A stretch of 64,000 nucleotides of DNA from Culex pipiens pallens (Eukaryota; Arthropoda; Insecta; Diptera; Culicidae). The stretch's first letter is position 1. Each line of letters starts with the position of its first letter. Below, in pieces: positions 36,040-46,295 of the stretch. The stretch lies in contig NC_068939.1 of assembly GCF_016801865.2 (NCBI RefSeq), forward strand, positions 4,850,382-4,914,381, in the 5' to 3' direction. The notes under the pieces were generated by a model that worked only from the letters and a program-made list of their open reading frames with translations, made no database searches and was not told the origin of the DNA. A program made the translations under genes and the position numbers.

Positions 36040-36980
36040 TACGCCCTTTTGATATGTTAGTCTTTATTTAAAGAAAATTAAAATATTTTTTTCGAAAAGA
36101 TCGGAAAATTTCACGAATGTTTCATACTTTAACATTGTAAATCAGACCATTAGTTGCTGAGATATCGACATTAGAAAAAGGTGGGTTGTTTGGGTGAGAC
36201 TTAGAAAACATCAATTTTCTTGTTTTTAAACCTTTGCATGGCAATATCTCAGCAACTAAGGGTCGTATCAACAAAGTCCGAAAAAGCAAAATATAGAGAA
36301 TTTTCTCAGCTTTTCAAAAATATTTTTTTCAAAAGTGGGCAAACATGGGCACTATTTTAAAAAAATCAATAACTGCGACTATTTTGAAAAAAGTTACATA
36401 AAAATGGCTATAACTTGAAAACGGTGCCTTTTATCAAAATTTCACTAAAGTACTTTTTGATTGCAAATTCAATTTTACATCAAAAGTGAAATTGAAAAAT
36501 TTTTGCGACCAATATTTCGATTTTTTGGAAAAAATTGTATTGATTCAAAAAATCATAACTCGGTCAAAGATTTTTTGCCCATTCTGGAAATTTCTGAAAA
36601 GTTGGCATTTGATGTCCTCTAAAACATATCAAAAAATAAAAAAAAATAAAAATAGTGTTTTTTTTGCAAATCAAGTTTTAGTGACAAAAAGTTAAATAAA
36701 AAATCAACAAAAAAAATTTTACCGTGTATCATTTTTTTTCAGTGTAGTCCATATCCATACCTACAACTTTGCCGAAGACACCAAATCGATCAAAAAATTC
36801 CTTCAAAAGATACAGATTTTTGAATTTTCACATATCATTTTTGTATGGACAGCTGCCAAATTTGTATGGAAAATTATATGGACAAACTAATGATGCAAAA
36901 TGGCTTCTTTGGGCATACCGAAGGCACCAAAAAAGTTTCAGCCGGATAAAAAAATATAGAAAAAATCGAATGACCGAAAT
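36040..36980 (+). repeat. Dispersed 'GCCGAAGACACCAAAT' family, most complete copy
   Basis: This copy contains all family landmarks in order: GATATGTTAGTC, AAATCAGACCATTAGTTGC, GGGTGAGACTTAGAAAACATC, CAGCAACTAAGGGTCG, GGCAAACATGGGCACTATTTT, ACCGTGTATC, GCCGAAGACACCAAATCGATC and GGCTTCTTTGGGCATACCGAA. It is non-coding and serves as the reference for the split, inverted or partial copies elsewhere. Confidence 0.75.
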
Positions 36981-37019
36981 CTCAGAGAATTGCTCATATG
37001 AAACTGTAAACTGGAGCGT

Positions 37020-37200
37020 TTTGTACGGTATGTCCACGCATCATTCCTCCCCTGTAGATTCTGTGAAATGTGATACGTTCTCAGACACAACGCAGTAGGG
37101 CTGGCCGCTTTATTTTTTGCAATACATTTTCGGGTGTTCTCGGATGTACTGCATTGCTTTCATCGGACTGGCTGCGTTTGTGTTAGATTAGATTAGATAA
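37020..37200 (+). repeat. Repeat with conserved GTCCACGCATC core, copy 1
   Basis: GTACGGTATGTCCACGCATC, followed by TCCTCCCCTGTAGATTCTGTG and AAATGTGATACG, recurs at 54010-54140 (same strand) and at 60140-60262 (opposite strand). The 3' end here is a short (GATTA)n-like tract at 37185-37199, the sort of tail left by non-LTR elements. It may be a LINE 3' end. Confidence 0.6.
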
Positions 37201-37444
37201 ATAATTAATTTTTGCCAGAATCGTCAAAAAACGCCATTTTTTAAACCACCTCATTTCGGATAGGACCCTCCTTAATCGCCAAACAAAAAATATGGGTTTA
37301 ATCATTAAGTATTTTGGTCCAGAAACTCCCATGCCAAATTTTAGCCAAATCAGAGCACTTATGATGAGGATCCTGCTGGTTTGACGTGGAATCGCTGAAT
37401 AATTTGAAAAATGAGCTATATTTTTTTATTTTTTTTAATGCAGC

Positions 37445-37860
37445 CGGGACCGTGGTGTAGGGGTAAGCGTGATTGCCTCTCACCCAGTCGGCCTGGGTTC
37501 GATCCCAGACGGTCCCGGTGGCATTTTTCGAGACGAGATTTGTCTGATCACGCCTTCCGTCGGACGGGAAGTTAATGTTGGCCCCGGACTAACCTAAAAA
37601 GGTTAGGTCGTTAGCTCAGTCCAGGTGTATGAGTCGTCTCCCTGGGTCCTGCCTCGGTGGAGTCGCTGGTAGGCAGTTGGACTAACAATCCAAAGGTCGT
37701 CAGTTCGAATCCCGGGGTGGATGGAAGCTAAGGTGTAAAAAGAGGTTTGCAATTGTCTCAACAATCAAGCCTTCGGACACTTAGTTTCGAGTAGGAATCT
37801 CGCAATCGAGAACGCCAAGGCAATGCTGTAGAGCGAATAATTTGATTTTTTTTTGAATGC
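37445..37860 (+). mobile_element. Dimeric tRNA-like SINE
   Basis: The head at 37446-37516 folds much like tRNA-Glu(CTC). It has a perfect 7-bp acceptor stem GGGACCG/CGGTCCC, the anticodon loop CTCTCAC, and the T arm CTGGG-TTCGAT-CCCAG whose loop is one base short. A second tRNA-like part lies at about 37661-37727 (anticodon stem-loop TTGGA-CTAACAA-TCCAA, box B AGTTCGAATCC). A tail region ends in a T-rich run at about 37850. The layout recalls the Twin-type double-tRNA SINEs described from Culex, but I cannot confirm family identity. Confidence 0.7.
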
Positions 37861-37899
37861 ATGTTTTGCTTCAAAGATTTTTTTGGATATGTAACTTGA

Positions 37900-39170
37900 A
37901 TTGTTATCGTCTTACTATTTCGCATTTTCTGAATATAATCTGGTCGGCACTTATTTTTTGCAGGATTCCTGCTAACAAATTTGATTTTACACTGAATTGA
38001 CTTAAGCTGGCATAAAAATCCAATTTCCGTGGCTTTTCACGTAATTCTATTCAAGCTGATTGAATTGACTCTCGCACACACACACATTCACTCAGACACC
38101 AGCAAATGTAGTTCAACTTTTTTTCAACACGCACACTGCCGCGAAAATTCCACTAGAGGAAAGTGCTCCCGGCACAGTAAAAAAAAGGGGTTAAATCTTT
38201 ATACTGTAAATTTACATCTATTTTATGTAATTTTTCCTCAATTTATTTTGAATTATTAAAAAAATCACGTTTTTAGATGAAAAAAATCCCTAGATTTTCG
38301 CCTGTGCATATTGTGTCACAGTTTTCCACAAGGCCATTTCCGGCGAGGGTGCCAGCGAACGTGTGTGCAAATGACGACAGTGTGAAAATTGAATAAAGTT
38401 TTCCAAAGACGTGAGATTCACCAACTTTTGCGAATAAATTTCCGCAGAAATTGTGCGGAGAGCGAGAAAGAGAGAGAAAAAGAGCTTTATTTTCATTCAC
38501 CTCACATATGTTTGCAAAGTGTAATATAATTGAGACATCTGATGTTGACGTGCTGCGCGCGAGGTGGATATAACGCTGGATAAGGGCTCTTACTTGGCTG
38601 CTCGGTTGAAGGAAGCTGAGCCACTTTGCTCGTCGGGGGTGGTGTTGGTGGATGGAATGTTGTACTATTGCTATATGCAGATACACTTGTAGTACAGACT
38701 GAATGGATTTCCTCTCCCTCTTCTTCTTCTTGTTGTACTGGGGCTCAACTCTCAGCTTAGCCCGGCTCAAGGGTGTTTATTCTATCTTATAAGTCGAACG
38801 AACGAGCATAAGCAATGCGGCAGTTAAGGCGCTCAAGTTATGCAACAGCAAAATAACCATTGTTTTTGCATGTTGAGGGAGGTTCGCAAAATGCAGCCCG
38901 GATGAATTGTTGTGTAATTGCGCCAGCGATTCCGATATTACGGTTCGGTAATGGAGTCCAGAAAGGAATGCACATTATTGAGTTGTTTCCCGGCCAGGAA
39001 TTTTTAAGCAAATAACGTGTTTCGCTCATGGTGAGTGAGGCGAAAATACCTGTCACACTCAGGCTTGCCAAATTGACCTGCCAAATTGATTCTGGGGAAA
39101 CGTCCTACCTGAGCCGGCATGAATCACGCCGAAACGGATTGGGTCGGTTTTGGTCGTTAAAAAAGTCACG
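37900..39170. other. Non-repetitive PKN intron block
   Basis: Composition is balanced between about 38000 and 39130 with no tandem repeats and no confident exon. A frame of 165 codons on the minus strand (38273-38770) has no recognisable domain and is rich in S, H and R. A MITE-like edge (CACAGTAAAAAAAAGG) occurs at 38173. No function is assigned. Confidence 0.3.
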
Positions 39171-40478
39171 GGAATTCCCGGGAATTAACGAATTTTTGAT
39201 ATAACACAACAAGAGTAAAATGTGTCGGTTAATGTTTACAAATTAATTAATTTGATTTGTACAAAGTTATCAACTTTGTTTAAATAATTAACAATAACAA
39301 CTCGTTATATAAAATTAATATTTAACATATATAAAAATTCTGGGAATCTAACGCAGCAAACAAAAATTGGAATGTTGAAAATTTGGTTGGTTGAAAATAA
39401 GTAATATTACCTAAAAATTGTGTAAAAATGTGATCCTGACGAAAGTTCACCAGTTCCTGATGATTATATTACATATTTTTTGGACACAAAATCTGTCACC
39501 ATTCCCTGATGAATATTACCATCCTTTACAACCGTTTTTTATGTGTACCTTTACAACCGTCACTAGATTCTACTTATAGATTATCCCATGGGATGAGTTA
39601 GGTATTTACATCCAAGGATACGCCCTATTGAAAATTGACAACTTAATTTTACATCACCATCACAGTAAACAATTGAATAAAGTATTTTTAATTTGAAGGT
39701 CTAATATTACCTCAACTAAGCATGGTAAAATTAAACATGTTGTGGATTAAAATTACCCTTTTTTGACATGTACCTAATCCAGATTTAATGTTCCCCTTAT
39801 TTGTTTAATGTGATTAATGTGATAAAAAGATAAAGTTATCGGATGAACTGGAAGAAAAACTTATACAGACAAATATAGTGCGAAGAAAAGCCAATGTTAA
39901 GCCCATTTTTTTCTAAAAGTTCTCTGTAAATCGAAAATATGAGTGCTTTCTTTCAAGGTATTTTTTACAAAAAATATATTTTTTGATAAGTTTCTATTTT
40001 TAACACCTAAAAACTGCTCGAGAAAAAGGGGGAATTTGTATGGATTTTTGATAGACCCGAACAAGTCAAAAATTATTCTTAATTGATTTTAGCTGATTGC
40101 TTTTGAATTTCCATTGAAATTTTGAAGTTTTTTGAAAAAAAGGAGCAGATTTTGAAAAAACACCCTAATCAGTTTTTAATTTATAATCTGTTTTTAGTTA
40201 AGACTAAATTTATTCCCAAAATATGAATTTTTTATTTTTATTTTTTATATGTTTGGAACTAAAAAAGAATATATCAAGAGTTTTTTTTTTTTGAATAGGT
40301 CCTATAAACATATGAAAGACAAAAGCTCATAGGATCTTTTGAAAAAACTCTAGATTTGCGCTTGAGTTAAGCAAAAACAAATATTGTCAAACATAATTTT
40401 AAGATGCAACAAAAAATTTGCTATCAAAAATGGCACAACACATTTGTTGATAAAGTTCACGGTTTCAAGTTTCAGACA
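39171..40478. other. AT-rich intron with remnants of the short CACAGTAAAAA family
   Basis: 39380-39760 contains GTAATATTACC, GAATATTACCATCC and GTAAAATTAAACATG words shared with the short MITE at 21015-21234. The rest is A/T-rich and has no gene-like frames. Confidence 0.4.
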
Positions 40479-40486
40479 ATTCGAAG

Positions 40487-41122
40487 TAGAGGTGGGCAAA
40501 AAAGAGCGAGCCGCTCAAAGAGCCGATTCACTGAAAAGAGCGAAAAAACCGTGGCTCACAAAAAAAGAACCGCGGTTCTTTTTTAAACTTCGGTCTTTTG
40601 CAAGAACCGGCTCAAGAAGGCATGATTTTTGTTATCAATATAATTTATTGAATTTCCAAAAAATGTAATATTAAATAGAAAATCTTGACATAGACATCTT
40701 GACATAGAGACCGCCAAGAAAAAAAACGAAGTTGACTTTATAGCTGTCGGCCACCATTGTCAGTACCAACCACTAGTGTCTTCCTTTTAACTACAAGGAC
40801 TTCGCCGCCCTGGGCTCCTAAGTGTTTGAGTATGGCACGGAGCGACGGCGCCGAATACCCATAATTACACAAAGAATTTTAGAGCGCCCGCCAAGATCTA
40901 TGGTTTAAAAGGCATCTTCTCGTTTTCAGTTTGAATTTTTTTTATCAAATAATTTGTAAAAGTCCAATGTGAAATAACTTATAAAATCACACGATTATTA
41001 AAAAAAAACCTTTTCATCCAAATTTTTAAAAAAAGCGAAAGAGCCGTTCAAAAGAGCGGCTCTTTTTAATGAGCGAACGAAAATGAGCGGCTCCTAAAAA
41101 AGAGCGGTTTTGCCCACCTCTA
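40487..41122. mobile_element. hAT-type MITE with perfect 8-bp TSD
   Basis: The element begins TAGAGGTGGGCAAAA and ends with its exact inverse TTTTGCCCACCTCTA. It is flanked on both sides by ATTCGAAG (40479-40486 and 41123-41130), the 8-bp duplication expected of hAT transposition. The arms carry many AGAGCG/CGCTC words that pair across the element. A distinct, GC-richer core at about 40730-40915 has no gene that I recognise. No transposase is present. Confidence 0.92.
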
Positions 41123-41130
41123 ATTCGAAG

Positions 41131-41933
41131 TGATTTTTTTCGAAACACGTTCAGTTTTTTGTAGTATAAAAATAATTCATGAAAGTAATGTGTACTGTTA
41201 TTTTCCACAAATTTAATTTTGCATCAAAATTTTTATTATTTTAGATGTAAACTTTTTTTCAAATTTTGCATATTATTTTTTTAATTTTGTTTGAAACATT
41301 TTAATTTTTCTCAAATCCTTTTTTTAAATAATTATATCTCCGGTACCTAATTTTGCACCATCCTAAACTTTAGCGCAAAAGATGCATGTCTTAAATACCC
41401 CAAAGCATATCCAAAATTGAGAATTAAAAAAAATATTTTGAAAATTCAAATTTTAGGGTGCACTCAACCGACAAAATTACCGACAAACTACAAAAAAAAT
41501 CATGTGCGAAAAAGTAGAAAATTACTCATTTTTGTTAAAGGTTGCCAGATACTTTGTTTTCAAACTTGTCAAAATAAGGTTTTGATGAAAGAAAACTGTT
41601 TGAACTATGTTTTTACAAGTTTGCAAACCAAGTTTCCGGTAGTGTAATACCACCTTTATATTCTTTTTAAAAAAAAAAAAGCACAGCCTTCGATCATGAA
41701 TACCTAATTAGAATGTCTACAACAATATAGAATGTATGTAGTTCATTCTAACAGAATTAACGTTAAAGATTGCTAATCAAAAAACTAGGTGGCAAAATTT
41801 AAAGGTTTGGTTGTTCCAGTAATTTATCTTTAAATATTAGAAATCGTTATAAATATCAAGAAAATGTTAAATTGTTTTGCAAAGATATTCCCTAAAATCT
41901 TATTAACGACACTTTCCCCCTCTCCCTTTCCAG
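41131..41933. other. AT-rich end of the PKN intron
   Basis: A/T-rich sequence with no repeat ends recognised. The last 25 bases are a strong pyrimidine-rich tract (CCCCCTCTCCCTTTCCAG) serving as the acceptor for the exon at 41934. Confidence 0.5.
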
Positions 41934-42400
41934 ACATGCTCCCCTCCCCCGTCACACAATCGGCGCAGGGCGTCGGTGGCCAACAGTCCGGCGGCGACCT
42001 CACCCCCAACGACAAACTGCTCGTCTCGCTGGAAAAGCAGCTCAGCATCGAAACCAAGGTGAAGAACGGCGCCGAAAACATGATCCAGTCGATCTCGAGC
42101 GGGCACCACGGCCGCGACAAGAAGCTGCTCGCCGAAGCCCACCAGATGCTGGCCGATTCCAAGGCCAAGATCGAGTTCCTTCGGTTGCGGATACTGAAGG
42201 TGCGCCAGAACAAGCTGAACAACAAGGTGGCGGAGGAGAACGGCGAGGGGCGGCCGCGGGAGTTGGAGAACTCGCTCGAGGACCGGATAGACGAGCTGCG
42301 GCATCGGTTACGGATCGAGGCGGCGGTGGTGGACGGAGCCAAGAATGTGATCCGGACGCTGCAGAGTACAAAGACGATCGACAAGAAGGCGCTGCAGGAG
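41934..42400 (+). CDS. Pkn: Protein kinase N, HR1b and start of HR1c exon
   Basis: The acceptor CCTTTCCAG/AC (exon start 41934) completes the GAC codon begun by the single G at the end of the 27485-27806 exon. The donor GAG/GTAGGT ends the exon at 42400 in phase 0. A Ser/Gly/Pro/Gln linker (about 25 residues) is followed by NDKLLVSLEKQLSIETKVK through IEFLRLRILKVRQN, the second HR1 repeat. LENSLEDRIDELRHRLRIEAAVVDGAKNVIRTL then starts the third. HR1b and HR1c belong to the Rho-effector coiled-coil region that holds PKN inactive until GTPase or lipid binds. The missing downstream part (rest of HR1c, C2-like domain, AGC kinase) is not found up to 64000. The - strand UGT gene ends only 84 bp away. 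Confidence 0.93.
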
Positions 42401-42484
42401 GTAGGTGGAGGAGGATGATTTTTATTATTTTTATTTGTGGAACATTCTCGTATCTCTTATCTTATCAAGCAATGAAGCGGCGAG

Positions 42485-44109
42485 TTAGTTTATTTTTTGC
42501 TTGGTCTGTCTGCGACAGAGCAGTCGCGCGATGCCCTTGAACGCCAATTTCAGCACTTTAACTACGAGATACAGCGCCAGAAAGATGATCGCGATCACGT
42601 CCAGCATTTCGTTTTGGAAAAAGTTGAGTTCGGCGCCTTGGTAGTGCATTTGGGGGGCGCCCTTGTGTCGGATCACGTACTCGACCCAGTAGCAGGCCGT
42701 GTCCATCGCGGACTGGGGTCGATCCCGGTACACGACGGACACTTCCTTGGCTCGTGCGCGGTAGCTTGGATCGGTGAGGATCTGCTTCAACTTTTTCGAC
42801 AGTCGCTTCTCGGTCAGGGTGGTGTAGTCTACCTCCAAGCCCCAACCTTCGCGGACAATCGACCCGACGTTGCCGGATTGTTCGGCAAAGATGGGGATTC
42901 CGAGGATCGGGACGCCGTGATATCGTGCCTCGGCCATTCCACCCAGGCCTCCGTGAGAGATGAAGAGGACCACGTTGGGATGGGCCAGGATGTCGTCCTG
43001 TGGAAGCCACTTCTTGGTCATCACGTTGGCCGGTTGGTTCGGAATGGTGTCCGCTTCCCACTTCATCAGGACACGTTGCTTGAGCTTGCCCAGACTCTTC
43101 ACGAACTCTTGCAACTTAGCCGCCGGTAGATCTTTAGATTTGAGATTCGATCCCAGACAGAAGTAGATTGCTCCGTGCTCGGCACCGTCCAACCACTCCT
43201 GGATGTCCTGCGGCAATGGGTCCGGCTTGGTCTTGATCTGCAGACCACCGACCTCGACCACGTTCTGCAGGTATGGACGAGGACCGGCGTGAGAGAAGTG
43301 GGTGTTCAGCAATACCAAAGAAACGTTCTTCCGGACAGCGTCATAGCTCGGATATCGATCTTGTGGGAAGGCCTCCTCGTAGAACGCCTTCTGGTGATAC
43401 CACGAGTACAACCCAACAAGATTCTCGATACAGCTGACCATGAAGTTCTTCAACCGGGCCACCACCGGCACCATTGAGTCCTGAGGTCCAAGCATGATGT
43501 GCGGCACAGCAGAAACCGCCCTCGGATTCCCCACCAAATCAGCCGTAATCTTGGTCAATCCCGCCGTCCAAAGCACCACCGTCGGTGCCTGGAAGTGCGC
43601 TCCGTACCCAAGAATGAAATCCGCCACAAACACTCCATTGATCACCACATCAAACTGCTCACTTTTCAACGCCACAAACTTGGGATCGTTCACCATCTGC
43701 TTGGCCGTCTCCATCATCTTGATCATCATCACCGGCAGCGTCTTCAGGATGTTCGGGGGCTTCTCCAAAAACTCCTTGGTCATCTTGCTGGTGTAGTCAT
43801 CCACCGGGATGATCACCTCCCGATAATTAGCAACCGGCTTCGCCAGCTTGAACGGACTCACCATGGTGACCTACAAAAAAAAATTCTAAATTACCTCAAA
43901 ATCTCAACTCGATCTTCACAACTTACCTCATGTCCCCGCACGGCCAACCCCTTCAGCAGGGCCTGCCCGACCAGGACGTGGGATCGGCTGGGGCTCGGGA
44001 ACACGCACAGAATGCGGGCCGACTGGACCGCGCCCGGAAGTGCGAGAAAGGTGCAAATCACGACCGCTACGGCGGCGGCCGTAACCGTTGAAGAACTGCC
44101 AAACGTCAT
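42485..44109 (-). CDS. UDP-glycosyltransferase (UGT) A, two coding exons
   Basis: Coding exons are 44109-43927 and 43870-42485. The donor GAG/GTAAGT and acceptor TGTAG/GTC join in phase 0 to give GHEVTMVSPF, for 522 residues, the usual insect UGT length. Residues 1-31 look like a signal peptide ending AVQS/ARILCVFP. His44 (SRSHVL) is the expected catalytic base region, and Asp145 (VADF) matches the conserved acidic position. The UDP-sugar signature is at about 349-392 (WLPQDDILAHP ... HGGLGG ... FAEQ). A membrane helix lies at about 484-505, and the lysine-rich tail KQKIN fits a KxKxx ER-retrieval signal. Such enzymes conjugate sugars to small lipophilic molecules (xenobiotics, pigments, hormones) on the ER lumen side. 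The signature has GG/M for the usual S and E for D in the DQ pair. AATAAA lies at about 42421-42426. The acceptor substrate is unknown. Confidence 0.95.
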
Positions 44110-44146
44110 GGTACAGAACGCTCTGATCGCACCCGAAGTTGGTGCG

Positions 44147-44153
44147 AAACTGA
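44147..44153 (-). promoter_or_regulatory. Candidate initiator of UGT A
   Basis: TATCAGTTTC on the minus strand contains the arthropod initiator TCAGTT, placing a start site near 44151, 42 bases before the ATG. No TATA-like box is seen 25-35 bases upstream. It is positioned like the stronger promoter in front of UGT B. Confidence 0.4.
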
Positions 44154-44279
44154 TAGATGAATGTTGCTGGACGGTTTGTGACGATGGAAGTGAGTCGTCG
44201 GATGATATCGCGGACGGTGGGTTGGTAGTGGAATGTTATGTGAACTTTTGTATACCTCTTGGTAGAAATAGGTAAGCTT

Positions 44280-46056
44280 ATACATGAAATGTCATACCTA
44301 TTTTTTAGTTATTTGTTGAACAATTCTTTCTTATCTATTTTTACAAAGTTAAATAAATAAATATCGAGATGTGCATTTTTAATGCAATTTTACCCAGATT
44401 ACTGAGTAAACAATTAAATCACATAGAAACAGATGAAAATTTCACATCACTTATGTAGTTTGGCTCAGTTTCAGATTAAAAATTACACTAGTTTTTCTGG
44501 AACAAAATGTGCCTAATTGTGTTCCAAAACTGTGTAGCTTTACATCAGAAACTGGGTAAAATTACAGTTTTTCTCTGTAATTATTTTTTACGCAGTAATT
44601 TAGGAACAATTACTTATAGAAGAGATAAATTTACACATACTGTCAACCAAATATCAATTTTCACACAATAAGAAAAAATAAAAGTGGAAATGTAAATTTA
44701 CCTCTTTTGTGTAATTTAACTTACATTTAAGTGTAAAAATGAAATCGCTTAGAAACAGATTAACTAATTTTCTCACATTAATTTGTGCTAAAAATTAAAA
44801 TTAAAGATGAAAAGTTTCACCCCGCTCATGTCATTTTTATCAGTTTCTGATTATAATTTTTTTTTCTGTTCATAATCTGTCAAAAAAAATGCATTTATTA
44901 CAGAAATAGAGTAAAATTACAGCTTTTTCTATGTAATTATTTTTTAAAACATTATTTTTCTATTAAATTACATGCAAAAGAGGCAAATTTACACTTAAAA
45001 TTGAAATATCAATATTCACGTAGTTAGTGAAAAAAGAAGATGAGATGTAAATTTACCCAATTTTTGTGTAATTTTACCCAAATTAATGTGCAAAAATTGA
45101 AATCATTCAGAAACAGATGATGTTTTCTTTTTTCGTTAGGAACTGAAGAAAATTTTACCTCACCTATCTAAATTTTCTCAGTTTTTGACTGAAAATTAAA
45201 AAAAATTGTCACAAAATTTGTCTGAAAGATTATGTGTCCTTACAAATGTGTAGGTTTACATAAGAAACTGGGAATAATTACATCTGTTTAATATGTTTTT
45301 TTAACACATTCATTTATGTTAAATTAAATATATAGCCTTCAAATTTTCAACGCGCTTATTTGCAACTTTTTTTAATACTGTGCAGGGTTGACAAATTTGA
45401 TTCAATTTTTCAAATTTTAACCCATGTATGGAAGCATCGTCTCTATCAAGTAACCGGTCACGCAAACCAAGGCAAATGTAATCAGTAACTTATTGTGCGC
45501 ACATTTCCTATTATATAAAACAACAAATAAGTGTGAGTGTCAAAGATAGGCGGCACTCAAAACAGGTGAATCTGTATACACACAAATGCTTACATCATGC
45601 TTATGCAATTTTTCCATTTGCGTTGAAACTTCATTTGTCATCCTGAGGGAGCTCAAGTATTCATACTTATTTGATTTGGAGAACGTACACAGTGAATAAA
45701 GTGGAATTTTGGAATGTGTAAAATTGAAAGGTGTTTTTTTTGCCATTTTTGTGTAATTTTACAGCAATTAACGTTGGAAAAATATTACACATTAAAATAT
45801 GTAAATTTACACATTGCCAGATGTAACATTACCATGACTTTTTAACTGTGTATTTGAGTGCATTAGGTATCTATGTCTCAATCTACTTATTAGAAAACAA
45901 GAAATGAATTGTCATCTCGATGAAAGATAAGGCCGAGAAGAAATTAAAAGTCATTCAGATGTACAAATGCATTAGGTATCTTAATTAGTTTACTCATTCA
46001 AAAACAATAAAAAGATGGCCATCCCAATGCATGATGATACCAGTTTAATTACAGCT
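44280..46056. repeat. Region of GTAAATTTAC-type repeats between the UGT genes
   Basis: Words such as AGAAACTGGGTAAAATTACA, GTGTAAATTTACC, AAATCAC/GCTTAGAAACAGAT and TTTTTCTGTAATT recur several times between 44380 and 45330 and again at 45700-45860. This is consistent with several nested or tandem copies of the short CACAGTAAAAA MITE family. No genes are seen. The stretch 45390-45690 is non-repetitive without a clear frame. Confidence 0.5.
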
Positions 46057-46172
46057 ACACAGCCAAAAATCCGATGGTAAAATCGCATGCAAAAGCATGC
46101 ACATCACCTTCGTCAAAAAAGACACTTAATATTACACACTGCGTGTACAACTTTTGTGTATACAAAAAAAAG

Positions 46173-46247
46173 TTGCAACCGACGGGATTCAAACCCAGCA
46201 CCATCAGTAAGGACTGGCGCCTTAGCCCGCTCGGCCATCAGACCGAT
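46173..46247 (-). repeat. tRNA-Leu-like segment
   Basis: On the minus strand TGGCCGAGCGGGCTAAGG (box A) and GGGTTTGAATCCCG (box B) are spaced as in a leucine-type tRNA, followed by GTCGGTTGCAAC and a T run. The GGCCGAGCGG-CTAAGGCGCCAG wording is very close to eukaryotic tRNA-Leu. The acceptor ends pair poorly and it sits inside a MITE, so it is probably a tRNA-derived module or pseudogene. Confidence 0.5.
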
Positions 46248-46295
46248 GAAAAATGGAAAGGATAAATGTATATTTGAGCTTGACATTTCGGTCAA

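Noticed and set aside
37446..37516. Functional tRNA-Glu gene
   Set aside because: The acceptor stem and anticodon are good but the T loop is one base short, and the sequence continues into a SINE-like body with a second tRNA-like unit.
38273..38770. 165-codon minus-strand frame
   Set aside because: Low-complexity, S/H/R-rich, no recognised domain and no exon signals; kept only as intron DNA.
41830..42384. Minus-strand frames of 109-184 codons over the PKN exon
   Set aside because: Shadow frames of the GC-rich HR1 exon; the + strand reading has the conserved HR1 sequence and valid splice sites.
43499..44275. Plus-strand frame of 258 codons over UGT A
   Set aside because: Antisense shadow of UGT A exons 1-2; composition reflects the complementary codons.
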